Shown here piece after piece: positions 8,596 to 17,277 of a stretch of 64,000 bases of DNA. Within the stretch, counting starts at the first letter, position 1. Each line of letters begins with the position of its first letter. This DNA is from Saccharopolyspora aridisoli (GTDB taxonomy: Bacteria > Actinomycetota > Actinomycetes > Mycobacteriales > Pseudonocardiaceae): the NCBI RefSeq assembly GCF_004348445.1, contig NZ_SMKV01000002.1, positions 124,001 through 188,000 of the forward strand, given 5' to 3'. The notes below the pieces were generated by a model. That model saw nothing but the letters and a program-made list of their open reading frames with translations, searched no databases and was not told where the DNA came from. A program made the position numbers and the translations under genes.

Positions 8596-11535
8596 GTGAG
8601 CAGCGGAGTAGAAGACTCGCCCGCGAACGCGACCCGGGCATCCATGTGGTCGCGCGCCACGTCACGAATCTTCACGTGGCACAACTGGAAGCTCCCGGTC
8701 AAGATCGCCGCCGTCGTGCTGGTCCCAGTCATCTTCGCGATCGTGCTTGGCGTCCTTCACATTCGCGGTCAGATCACCGAAGCCAGCAACTACGAGCAGA
8801 TGGACCGCGTCGTCTCGGCCGGCCGCGCCGTGCGCACCGCCGTCGACAGGTTGCAAGAGGAACGCAGCCAGGCCGCGGAATTCCTGGCTCGCGGCCAAGT
8901 GACCAACGCGGACGTCAGGAACCGGTTCGCCGCCTCCGACGAAGCACTGGCCGAGACGCAACGTCTGTTGAACGCCGCGCCGGACAGCGACGCCGTTCGG
9001 TACGCCGAACAGGAGACCGAACGGCAGTCGACCGAGCTCGACCCGGTCCGCGAGCTCGTGCTCGGCGGACGCGTCGACCCCGGCATCACCGCCCACGCCT
9101 ACACCGAGCTCATCGACGTGATGCTCGCGCTGGACCGCACGCTGATCAGCCAGATCTCGTCCTCGGAGCTGGTGGCCACCGCCACCACCGTGCACGAGCT
9201 CGCCAAGATCAGCGAAGAGGTGCAGCTGCAACAGGCCCTGGTACTCACCGGCCTGTTCCGCGACGACTTCACCAGCGACAACCTCGCCCGCCTGGCTGCG
9301 AGCGAAGCCCGCCGCACCGCGGCGGTCAAGGATTTCCGCGCCGCAGCGGACCCGCAGCAGCGCATCCGCTACGACCAGCTCTACTCCAATCCTCAAGTGC
9401 CGGCTCGCGAAACTTCGGTCCAGCTGGCGATTGCCGAGCAGAACGACACGCGGTCCACCCTGTCGTCGCACCTGGTGTCGACGGCGACGTGGAAGGACCA
9501 GTCGAACGCCGCTACCCAGGCGCTCAACACGCTGCAAACGCAGCTCGACCAGCAGCTGCACCAAACCGCGTTCAGCCTGCAGGACACCGCGGGGAACCTC
9601 GCCGGTCTCGAATCGGTCATCCTGCTCACCGCACTGCTGATCGCCGGGGCGATCGTGGTCATGGTGGCGAGGCACCTGCTCGGCTCGCTCAGGATGCTGC
9701 GGCACAGCGCGCTCGACACCGCCAACCACCAGCTCCCCAACGCCGTCGCCGACATCCGCGCCGGACACGCGCCACAGGCCGTCCGACCGGTGCCGGTCAA
9801 CACCATCGACGAAGTCGGCGAAGTTGCCCGAGCCTTCGACGACGTGCACACACAGGCGGTCACCCTCGCCACCGAGCAGGAAGAACTCCGCCGCAGCTTC
9901 AGCGACTCGTTCATCAACGTGTCGCGACGCAGCCAGAGCCTGCTCGAACGTCAGCTTCGACTCTTCGAGCAGCTCGAACACGACGAAGAGGACCCTGACC
10001 AACTGGCAACGCTGTTCCAGCTGGACCACCTCGCGACCCGAATGCGCCGCAACAACGAGAACCTGATGGTGCTGTCCGGCGCCGACCTGGCACGTCGCTT
10101 CACCCGGCCCACCACGCCGGTCGATCTCCTACGCGCCGCGATCTCGGAGATCGAGCACTACCCGCGGGTCAACGTGCAGCAACTACCGGACACCAAGATC
10201 GTTGGCTACGTGGCCAGCGACCTGGTGCGGCTGCTGGCCGAACTGCTCGACAACGCTGCGAACTTCTCCGCGCCGCAGACGCAGGTCCTGGTGTCGGGGG
10301 AGCGAAACCGCGATGGCTCGCTGCGCATCGACATCGACGACGACGGCATCGGCATGAGCCCGGATGAGCTCGCGGAAGCCAACCAGCGCCTGAACTCCGA
10401 AGAGGAGATCAAGCAGTCGACATCTCGGCGCATGGGCTTGTTCGTGGTGGGCCGTCTGGCACGCAGGCACGCCATCCGGGTGGAGCTGATGCCCGGCCAG
10501 AATGACACGGGCCTGCGGGTGTCCACGACCCTTCGGCGGGACCTGCTGATCGACGACGTCTCGCTCCCCTCCCCGCGCACCAACGGCGTCTACCGGCCCG
10601 GACACGACGACGACACGCTGATCAGGCAGTTCGACTGGGAGGCAGCCGAACAGGACGCGATCAGCATCCCGCCGACCCACAACGGGTTCCACCTGTTCCG
10701 CAGTGCCGAGGACGAAGACTCGTTGAACGACCTCTTCAGCACTCAGGAAACCTCCGCGGAGCCGCCGCCTGAGGTGGAGGTTCCCGGTACCCCTGAGTCA
10801 ATCCTCGACGAGCTGTCGTCGGCGTGGTTCTTGGAGCGAGAGGACGGAGACCCGGACGCGGAACCGAAGCTCCGCTGGCCCGACGAGACCGACGACACTC
10901 CGGTCACCGAGATCTTGCCGTGCGTAAGGCTGGAAGAGAGGGACCCTTCCTCCGATGAGGCCTTGAGCACGGCCGACGAGGACTCCCGCGACTGGACCTT
11001 CGCCAGCGATGAGGGTCAGCAACGCGCTGAGGAGGTCGCGGCCTCCGAACCGACCGAGTTCACCTCGGCCGGATTGCCCCGGCGGGTTCCGCTGGCGAAC
11101 CTGGTCGCCGGCAGCGCTGACCGGATGGACAACGACGAAGTGCGTCCCGCACGTGACCCCGACCGGGCGCGGGGCAGGCTGGCGAGCTTCCAAGCAGGCG
11201 TCCAGCGTGGCCGTCACCGTCTGAACCAAGCCTCGCACGTCACAGCAACGAGTGCGGAACAGCCGCTCACCCCCCAGCTGGACCCACCCGAGGATGGCAA
11301 CGCAGAGGCGGCGGAGCAGCAGGCCGGGAACGAGGCGCCGCAGTTCACGCCGTCGGGCCTGCCACGCCGGACCCCGAGAGCCCAGCTGGTATCGGGATCG
11401 GTCACCGATCCGACCGCCACACCACCGCGCGACGCCGACGTGACGCGCGGAAGGTTGGCCAGCTTCCAACGCGGTGTCCGCGCGGGCAAGCACAGCCTTC
11501 GCGACCCGCAGCCGTCCACGGATGAGACCCGGTGA
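8596..11535 (+). CDS. cvnA: CvnA-type sensor histidine kinase with nitrate/nitrite-sensing-like domain
   Basis: A 979-residue membrane kinase. A first transmembrane helix (KIAAVVLVPVIFAIVLGVLH, about residues 35-55) precedes an extracytoplasmic NIT-like helical sensor to about 330. A second helix (VILLTALLIAGAIVVMVA, about 340-357) follows, then HAMP, and a HATPase domain with N-box ELLDNAANFSAPQTQ near 548 and DDDGIGMS. GTG 8596 has GGAAAGGA seven bases upstream. The acidic C-terminal ~330 residues end with two related segments (GLPRRVPLANLVAGS and GLPRRTPRAQLVSGS, each followed by RGRLASFQ). It heads a cvnABCD conservon thought to act like a G-protein-linked receptor complex; no response regulator is adjacent. 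Confidence 0.92.
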   Translation: MSSGVEDSPANATRASMWSRATSRIFTWHNWKLPVKIAAVVLVPVIFAIVLGVLHIRGQITEASNYEQMDRVVSAGRAVRTAVDRLQEERSQAAEFLARGQVTNADVRNRFAASDEALAETQRLLNAAPDSDAVRYAEQETERQSTELDPVRELVLGGRVDPGITAHAYTELIDVMLALDRTLISQISSSELVATATTVHELAKISEEVQLQQALVLTGLFRDDFTSDNLARLAASEARRTAAVKDFRAAADPQQRIRYDQLYSNPQVPARETSVQLAIAEQNDTRSTLSSHLVSTATWKDQSNAATQALNTLQTQLDQQLHQTAFSLQDTAGNLAGLESVILLTALLIAGAIVVMVARHLLGSLRMLRHSALDTANHQLPNAVADIRAGHAPQAVRPVPVNTIDEVGEVARAFDDVHTQAVTLATEQEELRRSFSDSFINVSRRSQSLLERQLRLFEQLEHDEEDPDQLATLFQLDHLATRMRRNNENLMVLSGADLARRFTRPTTPVDLLRAAISEIEHYPRVNVQQLPDTKIVGYVASDLVRLLAELLDNAANFSAPQTQVLVSGERNRDGSLRIDIDDDGIGMSPDELAEANQRLNSEEEIKQSTSRRMGLFVVGRLARRHAIRVELMPGQNDTGLRVSTTLRRDLLIDDVSLPSPRTNGVYRPGHDDDTLIRQFDWEAAEQDAISIPPTHNGFHLFRSAEDEDSLNDLFSTQETSAEPPPEVEVPGTPESILDELSSAWFLEREDGDPDAEPKLRWPDETDDTPVTEILPCVRLEERDPSSDEALSTADEDSRDWTFASDEGQQRAEEVAASEPTEFTSAGLPRRVPLANLVAGSADRMDNDEVRPARDPDRARGRLASFQAGVQRGRHRLNQASHVTATSAEQPLTPQLDPPEDGNAEAAEQQAGNEAPQFTPSGLPRRTPRAQLVSGSVTDPTATPPRDADVTRGRLASFQRGVRAGKHSLRDPQPSTDETR

Positions 11536-11567
11536 TCCCCGAATCAATCAGGAAGGAAGGAGGCGCC

Positions 11568-12008
11568 ATGAACGCCCAGAATTCCCAGCCGAGCCAGTTC
11601 GGTTGGCTCGTCACGGACTTCACCGAGCGGGTTCCCGGTGTTGCCCACGCAGTCGTCGTATCGGCTGACGGACTTCTGCTGACCGCCTCGGCGAAACTCC
11701 CCACCGACCGCGCAGACCAGCTCGCCGCCGTCGCGTCCGGCCTGCTCAGCCTCACCCAGGGTGCGGCTCGGTGCTTCGAGGCGGGCGCTGTCACCGAAAC
11801 CGTCGTCGAGATGGAGCGCGGTCTGATGCTGCAGATGGCGATCAGCGACGGCTCCTGCCTGACGGTGTTGGCGGCGCCTCAGTGCGACATGGGTTTGATC
11901 GCTTACGAGATGACCTTGTTGGTCGAGCGCGTCGGTCAGATCTTGACGCCGGAGCTGCGTTCTCAACTGCAGGGAACAAGCCGAGTGATGACCGGACAGT
12001 CGGTGTGA
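11568..12008 (+). CDS. cvnB: CvnB roadblock/LC7-domain protein
   Basis: A 146-residue single roadblock/LC7 domain (FGWLVTDFTERVPGVAHAVV, then VSADGLLL), the second member of every conservon. In characterised conservons the equivalent protein interacts with the kinase and the GTPase, probably as a regulatory scaffold or GAP-like subunit. ATG 11568 follows a strong AAGGAGG; a GTG overlapping the cvnA stop at 11532 is less likely. Gap to cvnC is 7 bp. Confidence 0.93.
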   Translation: MNAQNSQPSQFGWLVTDFTERVPGVAHAVVVSADGLLLTASAKLPTDRADQLAAVASGLLSLTQGAARCFEAGAVTETVVEMERGLMLQMAISDGSCLTVLAAPQCDMGLIAYEMTLLVERVGQILTPELRSQLQGTSRVMTGQSV

Positions 12009-12015
12009 GGCGACG

Positions 12016-12669
12016 ATGAGCGAAGGTCCGGACCCGACCGGGCAACACCGGCGGCGCCCCTCCGGCCCGCCGAAGAGCGAGAGCGTGGCGGGAGTTTTCA
12101 ACCGGTTCTCCCCGGACAGCGGTCGACGCGGGTGGCGCCGCAAGCGTGCGCAGAAGGATCCCGGGCCACAGGGCACGACCGAGTCGGAGGAGGTCAAGGA
12201 CGCCTCCCAACCCCGGTCAGCCTCCCCCGGCGCAACCACAGCACCACAGGCGGCCGGTGGTCGCGGCAACCCCGCTCCGCCGACTGCGGCCAGCTCCCAG
12301 ACCGCACAGGATGGTTCGCCCACCGGCGAAGCGATGTCCACCTCCATCCGCCCGTACGCGTGGACCGGTGGCCGGACCAGGTCCAACCACCACCTGGAGC
12401 TGGAAACGCTGGTATCGGCGAGCGGTTTCTGCACGCCGGGGAGGTTGCAGCGGACCGAGCACCACGCCATCGCTGAGATCTGCCAGCACCCGCGGTCGAT
12501 TGCCGAGGTCGGCGCGATGCTGGGAGTTCCTCTCGGCGTGGTGAAGGTCCTGCTCGGCGACATGGCGGACCTGGGTTTGGTCACGGTCCACGAGACGGTC
12601 AGCGACAACAGCAGCTCGTCGCACTTCTCGTTGATGGAACGGGTCCTGAGCGGACTTCGCCGGCTCTGA
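12016..12669 (+). CDS. cvnC: CvnC DUF742 protein
   Basis: A 217-residue protein. The C-terminal ~115 residues form the DUF742 domain (RPYAWTGGRTRSNHHLELET, ICQHPRSIAEVGAMLGVPLG, LLGDMADLGLV), a winged-helix-like fold of unknown biochemical activity. The N-terminal ~100 residues are a low-complexity, Pro/Ala/Ser-rich and basic extension, longer than in typical ~120-residue CvnC proteins. It is third in the cvnABCD operon and likely bridges the kinase and the GTPase. Confidence 0.9.
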   Translation: MSEGPDPTGQHRRRPSGPPKSESVAGVFNRFSPDSGRRGWRRKRAQKDPGPQGTTESEEVKDASQPRSASPGATTAPQAAGGRGNPAPPTAASSQTAQDGSPTGEAMSTSIRPYAWTGGRTRSNHHLELETLVSASGFCTPGRLQRTEHHAIAEICQHPRSIAEVGAMLGVPLGVVKVLLGDMADLGLVTVHETVSDNSSSSHFSLMERVLSGLRRL

Positions 12670-12749
12670 CTTCCCCCGGCGCGCGGATCTCCTGAGCAGC
12701 GTGCCGAACGCAGAAACCCAGCTTTGACCTGATGACTGAGTAGGCAGAC

Positions 12750-13382
12750 ATGAATCCTGATGCGCAAGCCCAACCCGAATACCCCCGCAGGTCCCCGCCG
12801 ACCACCTCCGCGAAAATCGTCGTCGCGGGTGGTTTCGGCGCCGGCAAAACCACGTTCGTCGGATCAGTGTCGGAAATCGTGCCGCTGACCACCGAAGCGG
12901 TCATGACCGAGGCCAGCCACGGCATCGACGACCTGCACGCGACACCTAACAAGCAAACCACGACGGTGGCCATGGACTTCGGTCGTCTGTCGCTGGAATC
13001 GAACCTGATCCTCTACCTGTTCGGCACGCCTGGTCAGCATCGGTTCTGGTTCATGTGGGACGACTTGGTGCGCGGAGCGATCGGTGCGGTCGTCCTCGTC
13101 GACACGCGCCGGCTGGCCGACTGCTTCTCGGCCATCGACTTCTTCGAGGATAGGGAACTGCCCTACATCGTTGGTCTCAACTGCTTCGACGGCAATCTTC
13201 AGCACCGGGTTCAGGAGGTCCGAGAGGCGATGGCGATCCCCGACCACGTTCTGATCGTCACCTGCGACGCCCGAAACCGGCAGTCCACCAAGCAGGCTCT
13301 GATTCGGTTGGTCGAATACGCGATGCGGTGGTGGATGCAGAAGCATCCGGAAGAGCAGGGGAGCCTTTCTGCCACCCGCTGA
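12750..13382 (+). CDS. cvnD: CvnD small GTPase
   Basis: A 210-residue Ras-like ATP/GTP-binding protein of the conservon class. The P-loop is GGFGAGKTTF (residues 27-36), the switch-II region is LFGTPGQHRFWFMWDDL, and VVLVDTRRL precedes LNCFDG, which takes the place of NKxD as in other CvnD proteins. It ends the operon. A large imperfect hairpin (13396-13455) just after the stop probably terminates transcription. Confidence 0.93.
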   Translation: MNPDAQAQPEYPRRSPPTTSAKIVVAGGFGAGKTTFVGSVSEIVPLTTEAVMTEASHGIDDLHATPNKQTTTVAMDFGRLSLESNLILYLFGTPGQHRFWFMWDDLVRGAIGAVVLVDTRRLADCFSAIDFFEDRELPYIVGLNCFDGNLQHRVQEVREAMAIPDHVLIVTCDARNRQSTKQALIRLVEYAMRWWMQKHPEEQGSLSATR

Positions 13383-13395
13383 GCGGTCTTCTCGC

Positions 13396-13455
13396 GGTGG
13401 GTATGGGTACGTTCCGCCCGGCGGCTGGACTGACCGGAACGTTCCCATATCCACC
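13396..13455. terminator. Imperfect 20-bp hairpin after the conservon
   Basis: Arms 13396-13415 and 13436-13455 pair at 18 of 20 positions with a 20-base spacer. The right arm contains GGAACGTTCCCAT, a relative of the dispersed GGAAGGTTCCC repeat. It starts 14 bp after the cvnD stop, where a terminator is expected; there is no T-run. Confidence 0.6.
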
Positions 13456-13552
13456 CAGCGAGCCGGTAATCACCCACTCAGGTGAGCACGACACACGCAT
13501 CGACCGTGCCTGCTACACCAAATCGGCGCCTGATTTGCGGATAGTTCTACGC

Positions 13553-14296
13553 ATGCAGAAGACGACCGCCGCAAAAGCCGCCGCTCTGAGCTCCCACCGC
13601 CGCGTGTACCGGGTCAGTGAACTGACCAAGCTCGGGATCAGCCAGTCCACGGCTTATCGCTGGGCCCGTGCCGACGGCCCGTGGACTCGTCTGGCCCCAG
13701 GAATCGTGCTCGTCGCGCCCGGCCCTGCGACGGTGCGGGATCGCATCGACGCAGCTCTGCTTCGCGCCGGGCCTCACGCGATGCTCACCGGGCTGCACGC
13801 GGCTCGTCTGCACGGCTTGAAGTCCCCTCCGGAATCAGCCGACATCCACGTCCTCATCCCGCATCGACAGAAGATCCAGAGCTACGCGGGCACCAGGTTC
13901 GAGCGCACCACCCGACTACCGAAACCCGTTCTCATCGACGGGATTCCAGTGGCGCCGCCGGTGCGCGCGGTGATGGACGGCGCTCGCACCTTCATGTCGG
14001 CGGCGTTGACCCGGAAGATCCTCTTCGAGGCGATCGAGGCGGAAAACCTGTGCCGCTTCGAGGAGCTCGTGGCCGAGATGGAGAGTGGAAGCCGGCGGGG
14101 AACGGCCGTGCCCCGCGCGACGCTGCGCGCCTACAAATCCGGCCTTGAACCTCCACGAGATCTCCTGCGCGTGGCACTGACACCCGCCTCCGGGCCACCG
14201 CCACCACGTGCCGTGCGACCGCGCCGACGTTCCCTGTGGAGCGCGGGACGGTTGCTCAGCCGCACCGTCCTCAGAACGCTGGTGCCGAGTCCGTGA
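13553..14296 (+). CDS. AbiEi-like protein of unknown function, possibly C-terminally truncated
   Basis: A 247-residue protein with an N-terminal wHTH resembling the AbiEi antitoxin-type domain (VYRVSELTKLGISQSTAYRW, GPWTRLAPGIVLV) and the usual middle section (AMLTGLHAARLHGL, DIHVLIPH, IDGIPVAPPVRAVMDGA). Actinobacterial relatives usually continue into a nuclease-like C-terminal region. Here the last ~70 residues become basic and Pro-rich without that pattern, so a frameshift or decay is possible. No AbiEii-type toxin is adjacent, so a toxin-antitoxin role is not supported. Its end overlaps the convergent patatin gene by 26 bp. Confidence 0.7.
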   Translation: MQKTTAAKAAALSSHRRVYRVSELTKLGISQSTAYRWARADGPWTRLAPGIVLVAPGPATVRDRIDAALLRAGPHAMLTGLHAARLHGLKSPPESADIHVLIPHRQKIQSYAGTRFERTTRLPKPVLIDGIPVAPPVRAVMDGARTFMSAALTRKILFEAIEAENLCRFEELVAEMESGSRRGTAVPRATLRAYKSGLEPPRDLLRVALTPASGPPPPRAVRPRRRSLWSAGRLLSRTVLRTLVPSP

Positions 14297-15218
14297 TCCC
14301 GAACTGCTCGTCACCGACAGGTCTTCCGGCGATGTTGACGGGACGTCCTGCTCGAACGGGTGTGGCTTCGGGGAGCCAGCTGCGGGCGACCCGCCAGGCG
14401 CTGTCGATCAAAGCCCCGGAGTGCGCGAAGGAGTAGGGCGACAGCCCGACGATGGAAGGAGCCGGCACCACGTACAACTCGCAACGTGGCGCGTTGACCT
14501 GCATGTCCAATCGTGCTGCGGAAACCATCGCCGCACCCAGAGCAGCGCCGTTGACACCACTGATCGAGCGCGGCGGTGTCTTCGGCGGCGGCCAAGTCGC
14601 GATCGAACCGATTCCGCGTCGCCGATCCTGGGTGAACTCGAACGGCTCAGTACCGCCGCAGGGGAGCACGAACACCCGTTGTGCACCCTGCTCAACCGCG
14701 CGGCTGATGGGCATGAACGCGGCAGGTCCACCATCGACGAGCCAGCGCCCACCGACTTCCACAGGAGGGAACATCCCGGGGATCGAGCACGACGCCACCA
14801 GCGGGGGCAGGGCAGGGCCGTCTTCGAAGTAGACGGCATCACCGGTGTCGAGGTCGGTCGCGGTCACTGTCAGCGGGATCGCGCCCTGCTCCAGCCTGCG
14901 GAACGGCAAGGTCTCGTGCACCCAGCGGGCCAGGCCGTGGTTGCCCATGACGTGGTTGGACAGACCGAGCTTGCCCGCGAGGAGCCTGGTGGGCTGGATT
15001 GGGAACACGTCGGCTCGCCGCATCGACTTCCACAGGTCGCGCAGCTTCTCAGCACCGCGCGTGGTCGGATCACCGGCCAGCCACGCCGCGTTGAGCGAGC
15101 CCGCAGAGGTTCCCACGACGAGATCCGGGACGATGCCCGCCTCGAACAGTGCCGTGGCCAGACCTGCCTGAATGGCCCCGAAGGTGGAGCCGCCGGGCAT
15201 GACCCATGCTGTGCGCAT
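14271..15218 (-). CDS. Patatin-like phospholipase / acyl hydrolase
   Basis: A 315-residue patatin-domain protein. The oxyanion-loop GGSTFGAIQAG, the nucleophile elbow GTSAGS and the catalytic-Asp motif VDGGPAAFMP give the complete Ser-Asp dyad, so an active lipid acyl hydrolase is likely. ATG 15218 was chosen because GGAGGG lies about 10 bases upstream; an in-frame ATG at 15242 is weaker. There is no signal peptide or membrane segment, so it is cytosolic or peripherally membrane-bound. The substrate is unknown. Confidence 0.9.
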   Translation of the reverse strand: MRTAWVMPGGSTFGAIQAGLATALFEAGIVPDLVVGTSAGSLNAAWLAGDPTTRGAEKLRDLWKSMRRADVFPIQPTRLLAGKLGLSNHVMGNHGLARWVHETLPFRRLEQGAIPLTVTATDLDTGDAVYFEDGPALPPLVASCSIPGMFPPVEVGGRWLVDGGPAAFMPISRAVEQGAQRVFVLPCGGTEPFEFTQDRRRGIGSIATWPPPKTPPRSISGVNGAALGAAMVSAARLDMQVNAPRCELYVVPAPSIVGLSPYSFAHSGALIDSAWRVARSWLPEATPVRAGRPVNIAGRPVGDEQFGITDSAPAF

Positions 15219-15280
15219 CAGCTCGCTCCCTCCTGCGTTCACCTGTGCGCAAGAGTAACCAGGAACGCGGTATTCGCAGC

Positions 15281-15715
15281 TCAGGCGTCGCCGGCGTCAC
15301 CTCGTCTGCGCTGACGTTTGACTTCAGCGCGCCGTTTCTTGCCGGCGAGTCGTCGCCTTTGCGATCCCTTCGTCGGTTTGGTGGGGCGGCGCTTCGCAGC
15401 GGGGGGTGCGACGGCGGAAGCCAGCACAGCGACGAGGCGTTCCCGTGCGGCTTGGCGGTTGGCCAGCTGAGCTCGGTTCTCGGATGCGGTGATCGTGAGC
15501 ACGCCGTCGACCAACCGGTTCCCGAGCCTCTCTAGCGCGCGAGCACGCAGTCGCTTGGGGACCGAGGATGAGCGCGCCAGGTCGAACGAAAGCTCCACTC
15601 GCGAGTCGGTGGTGTTGACTCCTTGCCCGCCTGGCCCGGACGACCTGGAGAAGCGCTCGGACAGCTCCGCGGGCGGAATGCTCCAGCCACTCGTGATCGG
15701 CAGGTCGTCGGCCAT
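15281..15715 (-). CDS. arfB: ArfB-type peptidyl-tRNA hydrolase (ribosome rescue)
   Basis: A 144-residue class-I release-factor-like hydrolase. SSGPGGQGVNTTDSRVEL contains the catalytic GGQ loop, and a strongly basic C-terminal tail (RRRLAGKKRRAEVKRQRRR) matches the tail that enters the empty mRNA channel in ArfB/YaeJ. It hydrolyses peptidyl-tRNA on stalled ribosomes. An ATG at 15733 is possible, but MADDLPITSG from 15715 fits the family start. It is a single gene between convergent or same-strand neighbours. Confidence 0.93.
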   Translation of the reverse strand: MADDLPITSGWSIPPAELSERFSRSSGPGGQGVNTTDSRVELSFDLARSSSVPKRLRARALERLGNRLVDGVLTITASENRAQLANRQAARERLVAVLASAVAPPAAKRRPTKPTKGSQRRRLAGKKRRAEVKRQRRRGDAGDA

Positions 15716-15765
15716 ACCGCAAGCATGCCGCACGGGCTCTGCTCGGCATAGTCGCGCCCACCTGG

Positions 15766-15818
15766 GCAGCTTGGGTCCCTTCGTCCTCGATGGCTTGGCA
15801 GGGAGGAACCCAAGCTGC
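15766..15818 (-). terminator. Hairpin downstream of the serine hydrolase
   Basis: GCAGCTTGGGT (15766-15776) and ACCCAAGCTGC (15808-15818) are perfect 11-bp arms around a 31-base loop. The loop edges (GGGTCCCTTC and GGGAGGAACC) resemble the dispersed repeat. It begins 6 bp past the leftward stop at 15824, which suits a factor-independent or stabilising 3' end. Confidence 0.6.
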
Positions 15819-15823
15819 GCAGA

Positions 15824-17191
15824 TCAGCTGCCGGCAGGCCGCCATCCTGCAACGCCACCGGGTACCGGGGCGTCTGAGGCGTATGGGGTGCGAGTGAAGA
15901 TGAACGTGTTGAGGTTGAGGTGGTTGGGCGTGCCGTCGGCGTCTCGACCGATGCGCAGGATCTCGCCCGCGTAGTAGCCGTCCAGCCCCGTCCAGGTGCC
16001 GTCACCGTTGGGGCGGAAGCGCGAGGCCCTTCCTCGACGGCCGTGCCCGAGCCTGAGGTCGAGGAGTCCGTTGCTGAGCACGCGCAGCACGTGCGGCGAC
16101 GGGCCCCAGTACCACTCACCGGTCAGTTCCAGCAGCCCCATGTCCACGTCCGGTCGCGGGATCCAGGGCTTCGGGATTCGTGGTTCGTGCTCGGCCAAGG
16201 CGTCAAGCAGGTCCGTGCCCAGCGCCCCGGTGACTCCAGCCGTCGTGTTGGCCATGAAGATCACCGCCTCGTTCTCGGCGGGGTCGGTCCACACGCTGGC
16301 CAAGAAGCCCGGCATCGAACCGCTGTGCCCGGCCAGGCGACGCCCGTTGTGCCGCAGCAGCTGGAAACCGAGTCCGTAGCCGGAGCGCCACTCCGGCCCG
16401 TCGTCCACCGAGCCGGGCACGCGCATCTCGGCCACCGTGTCCGGGTGGAGCACCTCGCCGGTGTCGCCCAGGACGAAGCGGGCCCACCGGACCATATCGC
16501 CATAGGTCGACCACAACTGCCCTGCGGGCGCCATCGCCCCAGCGTCCTCCGCAGGTTCCGGCAACACCACGTCAGCCCACGGGTGGACCGCGAATCCCTC
16601 AGCGTGGGGCGCGACCGGACTCAAGGTCGTGCGGTGCATGCCGAGCGGCCGCAAGATTTCGCGCTCCATCACCTCGTGCCACGCGGCGCCACGAAGCCGG
16701 GCGACCAGTTCGCCCAGGATTCCGAAACCCACGTTGGAGTAGTGGAACTGGTGGCGTGGGGTCGGGCGCAGCGCACTGTCGTCGACGGAGGCGAGCAGCT
16801 CCTCCGGGCTTCCGCCCGGGGTGCGCTCCCACCACTGCCCTGCGGGCTCGGCGGTCAGGCCGCTGCGCTGGCTGAGGATCTCTCCGATGCTGCGGTTGCC
16901 GAGCGAGGTCCCCGGCAGGTACTCGTCAAGCTTGTCGGCGAGGTCGAGACGGCCCTCGTCGCGCAGCCGCATCACGAGCACGCCCACGAACGTCTTCGTG
17001 ATCGACCCGATCCTGTATTGGGTGTCCGTCGTGGAGGAAGCTTCGTTCACCTGGCCACGGGAACCGAACCAGACCGTCTCTCCATCACGCACGAGGCCGG
17101 CGATCAAGGATGGAACACGGTTTTCACTCTGCTCCACGGCCAGGCGCCGCAGCAGCACGCGCTGGGTGGAGGGCAGCAGACTCGTCACCAT
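15824..17191 (-). CDS. Serine beta-lactamase-family hydrolase (class C / esterase / D-Ala-D-Ala peptidase fold)
   Basis: A 455-residue enzyme. The catalytic SxxK is SITK in YRIGSITKTFVGVLVMRL near residue 63; the YxN motif is YSNVGFGILGEL and the third motif is HSGSMPGF. The C-terminal ~110 residues form a beta-rich extension (GEWYWGPSPH onward) like that of DUF3471-type hydrolases. No signal peptide is evident, so it is probably cytoplasmic. Members include esterases and D-aminopeptidases; beta-lactam resistance should not be assumed. Confidence 0.88.
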   Translation of the reverse strand: MVTSLLPSTQRVLLRRLAVEQSENRVPSLIAGLVRDGETVWFGSRGQVNEASSTTDTQYRIGSITKTFVGVLVMRLRDEGRLDLADKLDEYLPGTSLGNRSIGEILSQRSGLTAEPAGQWWERTPGGSPEELLASVDDSALRPTPRHQFHYSNVGFGILGELVARLRGAAWHEVMEREILRPLGMHRTTLSPVAPHAEGFAVHPWADVVLPEPAEDAGAMAPAGQLWSTYGDMVRWARFVLGDTGEVLHPDTVAEMRVPGSVDDGPEWRSGYGLGFQLLRHNGRRLAGHSGSMPGFLASVWTDPAENEAVIFMANTTAGVTGALGTDLLDALAEHEPRIPKPWIPRPDVDMGLLELTGEWYWGPSPHVLRVLSNGLLDLRLGHGRRGRASRFRPNGDGTWTGLDGYYAGEILRIGRDADGTPNHLNLNTFIFTRTPYASDAPVPGGVAGWRPAGS

Positions 17192-17251
17192 GCCTCAATG
17201 CTTGCACGCCAAGATCCCAACAGCGCGTGTTTCGCTACCGGCTGGAGCGAG

Positions 17252-17272
17252 GTGGCAGAAAGGCTCCTCTGC
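17252..17272. repeat. Variant copy of the dispersed repeat
   Basis: GTGGCAGAAAGGCTCCTCTG sits 6 bp past the leftward stop of the CPBP protease gene. Read in the transcript sense it is close to the GGGAACCTTCCTGCC form. Confidence 0.5.
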
Positions 17273-17277
17273 GCCGA

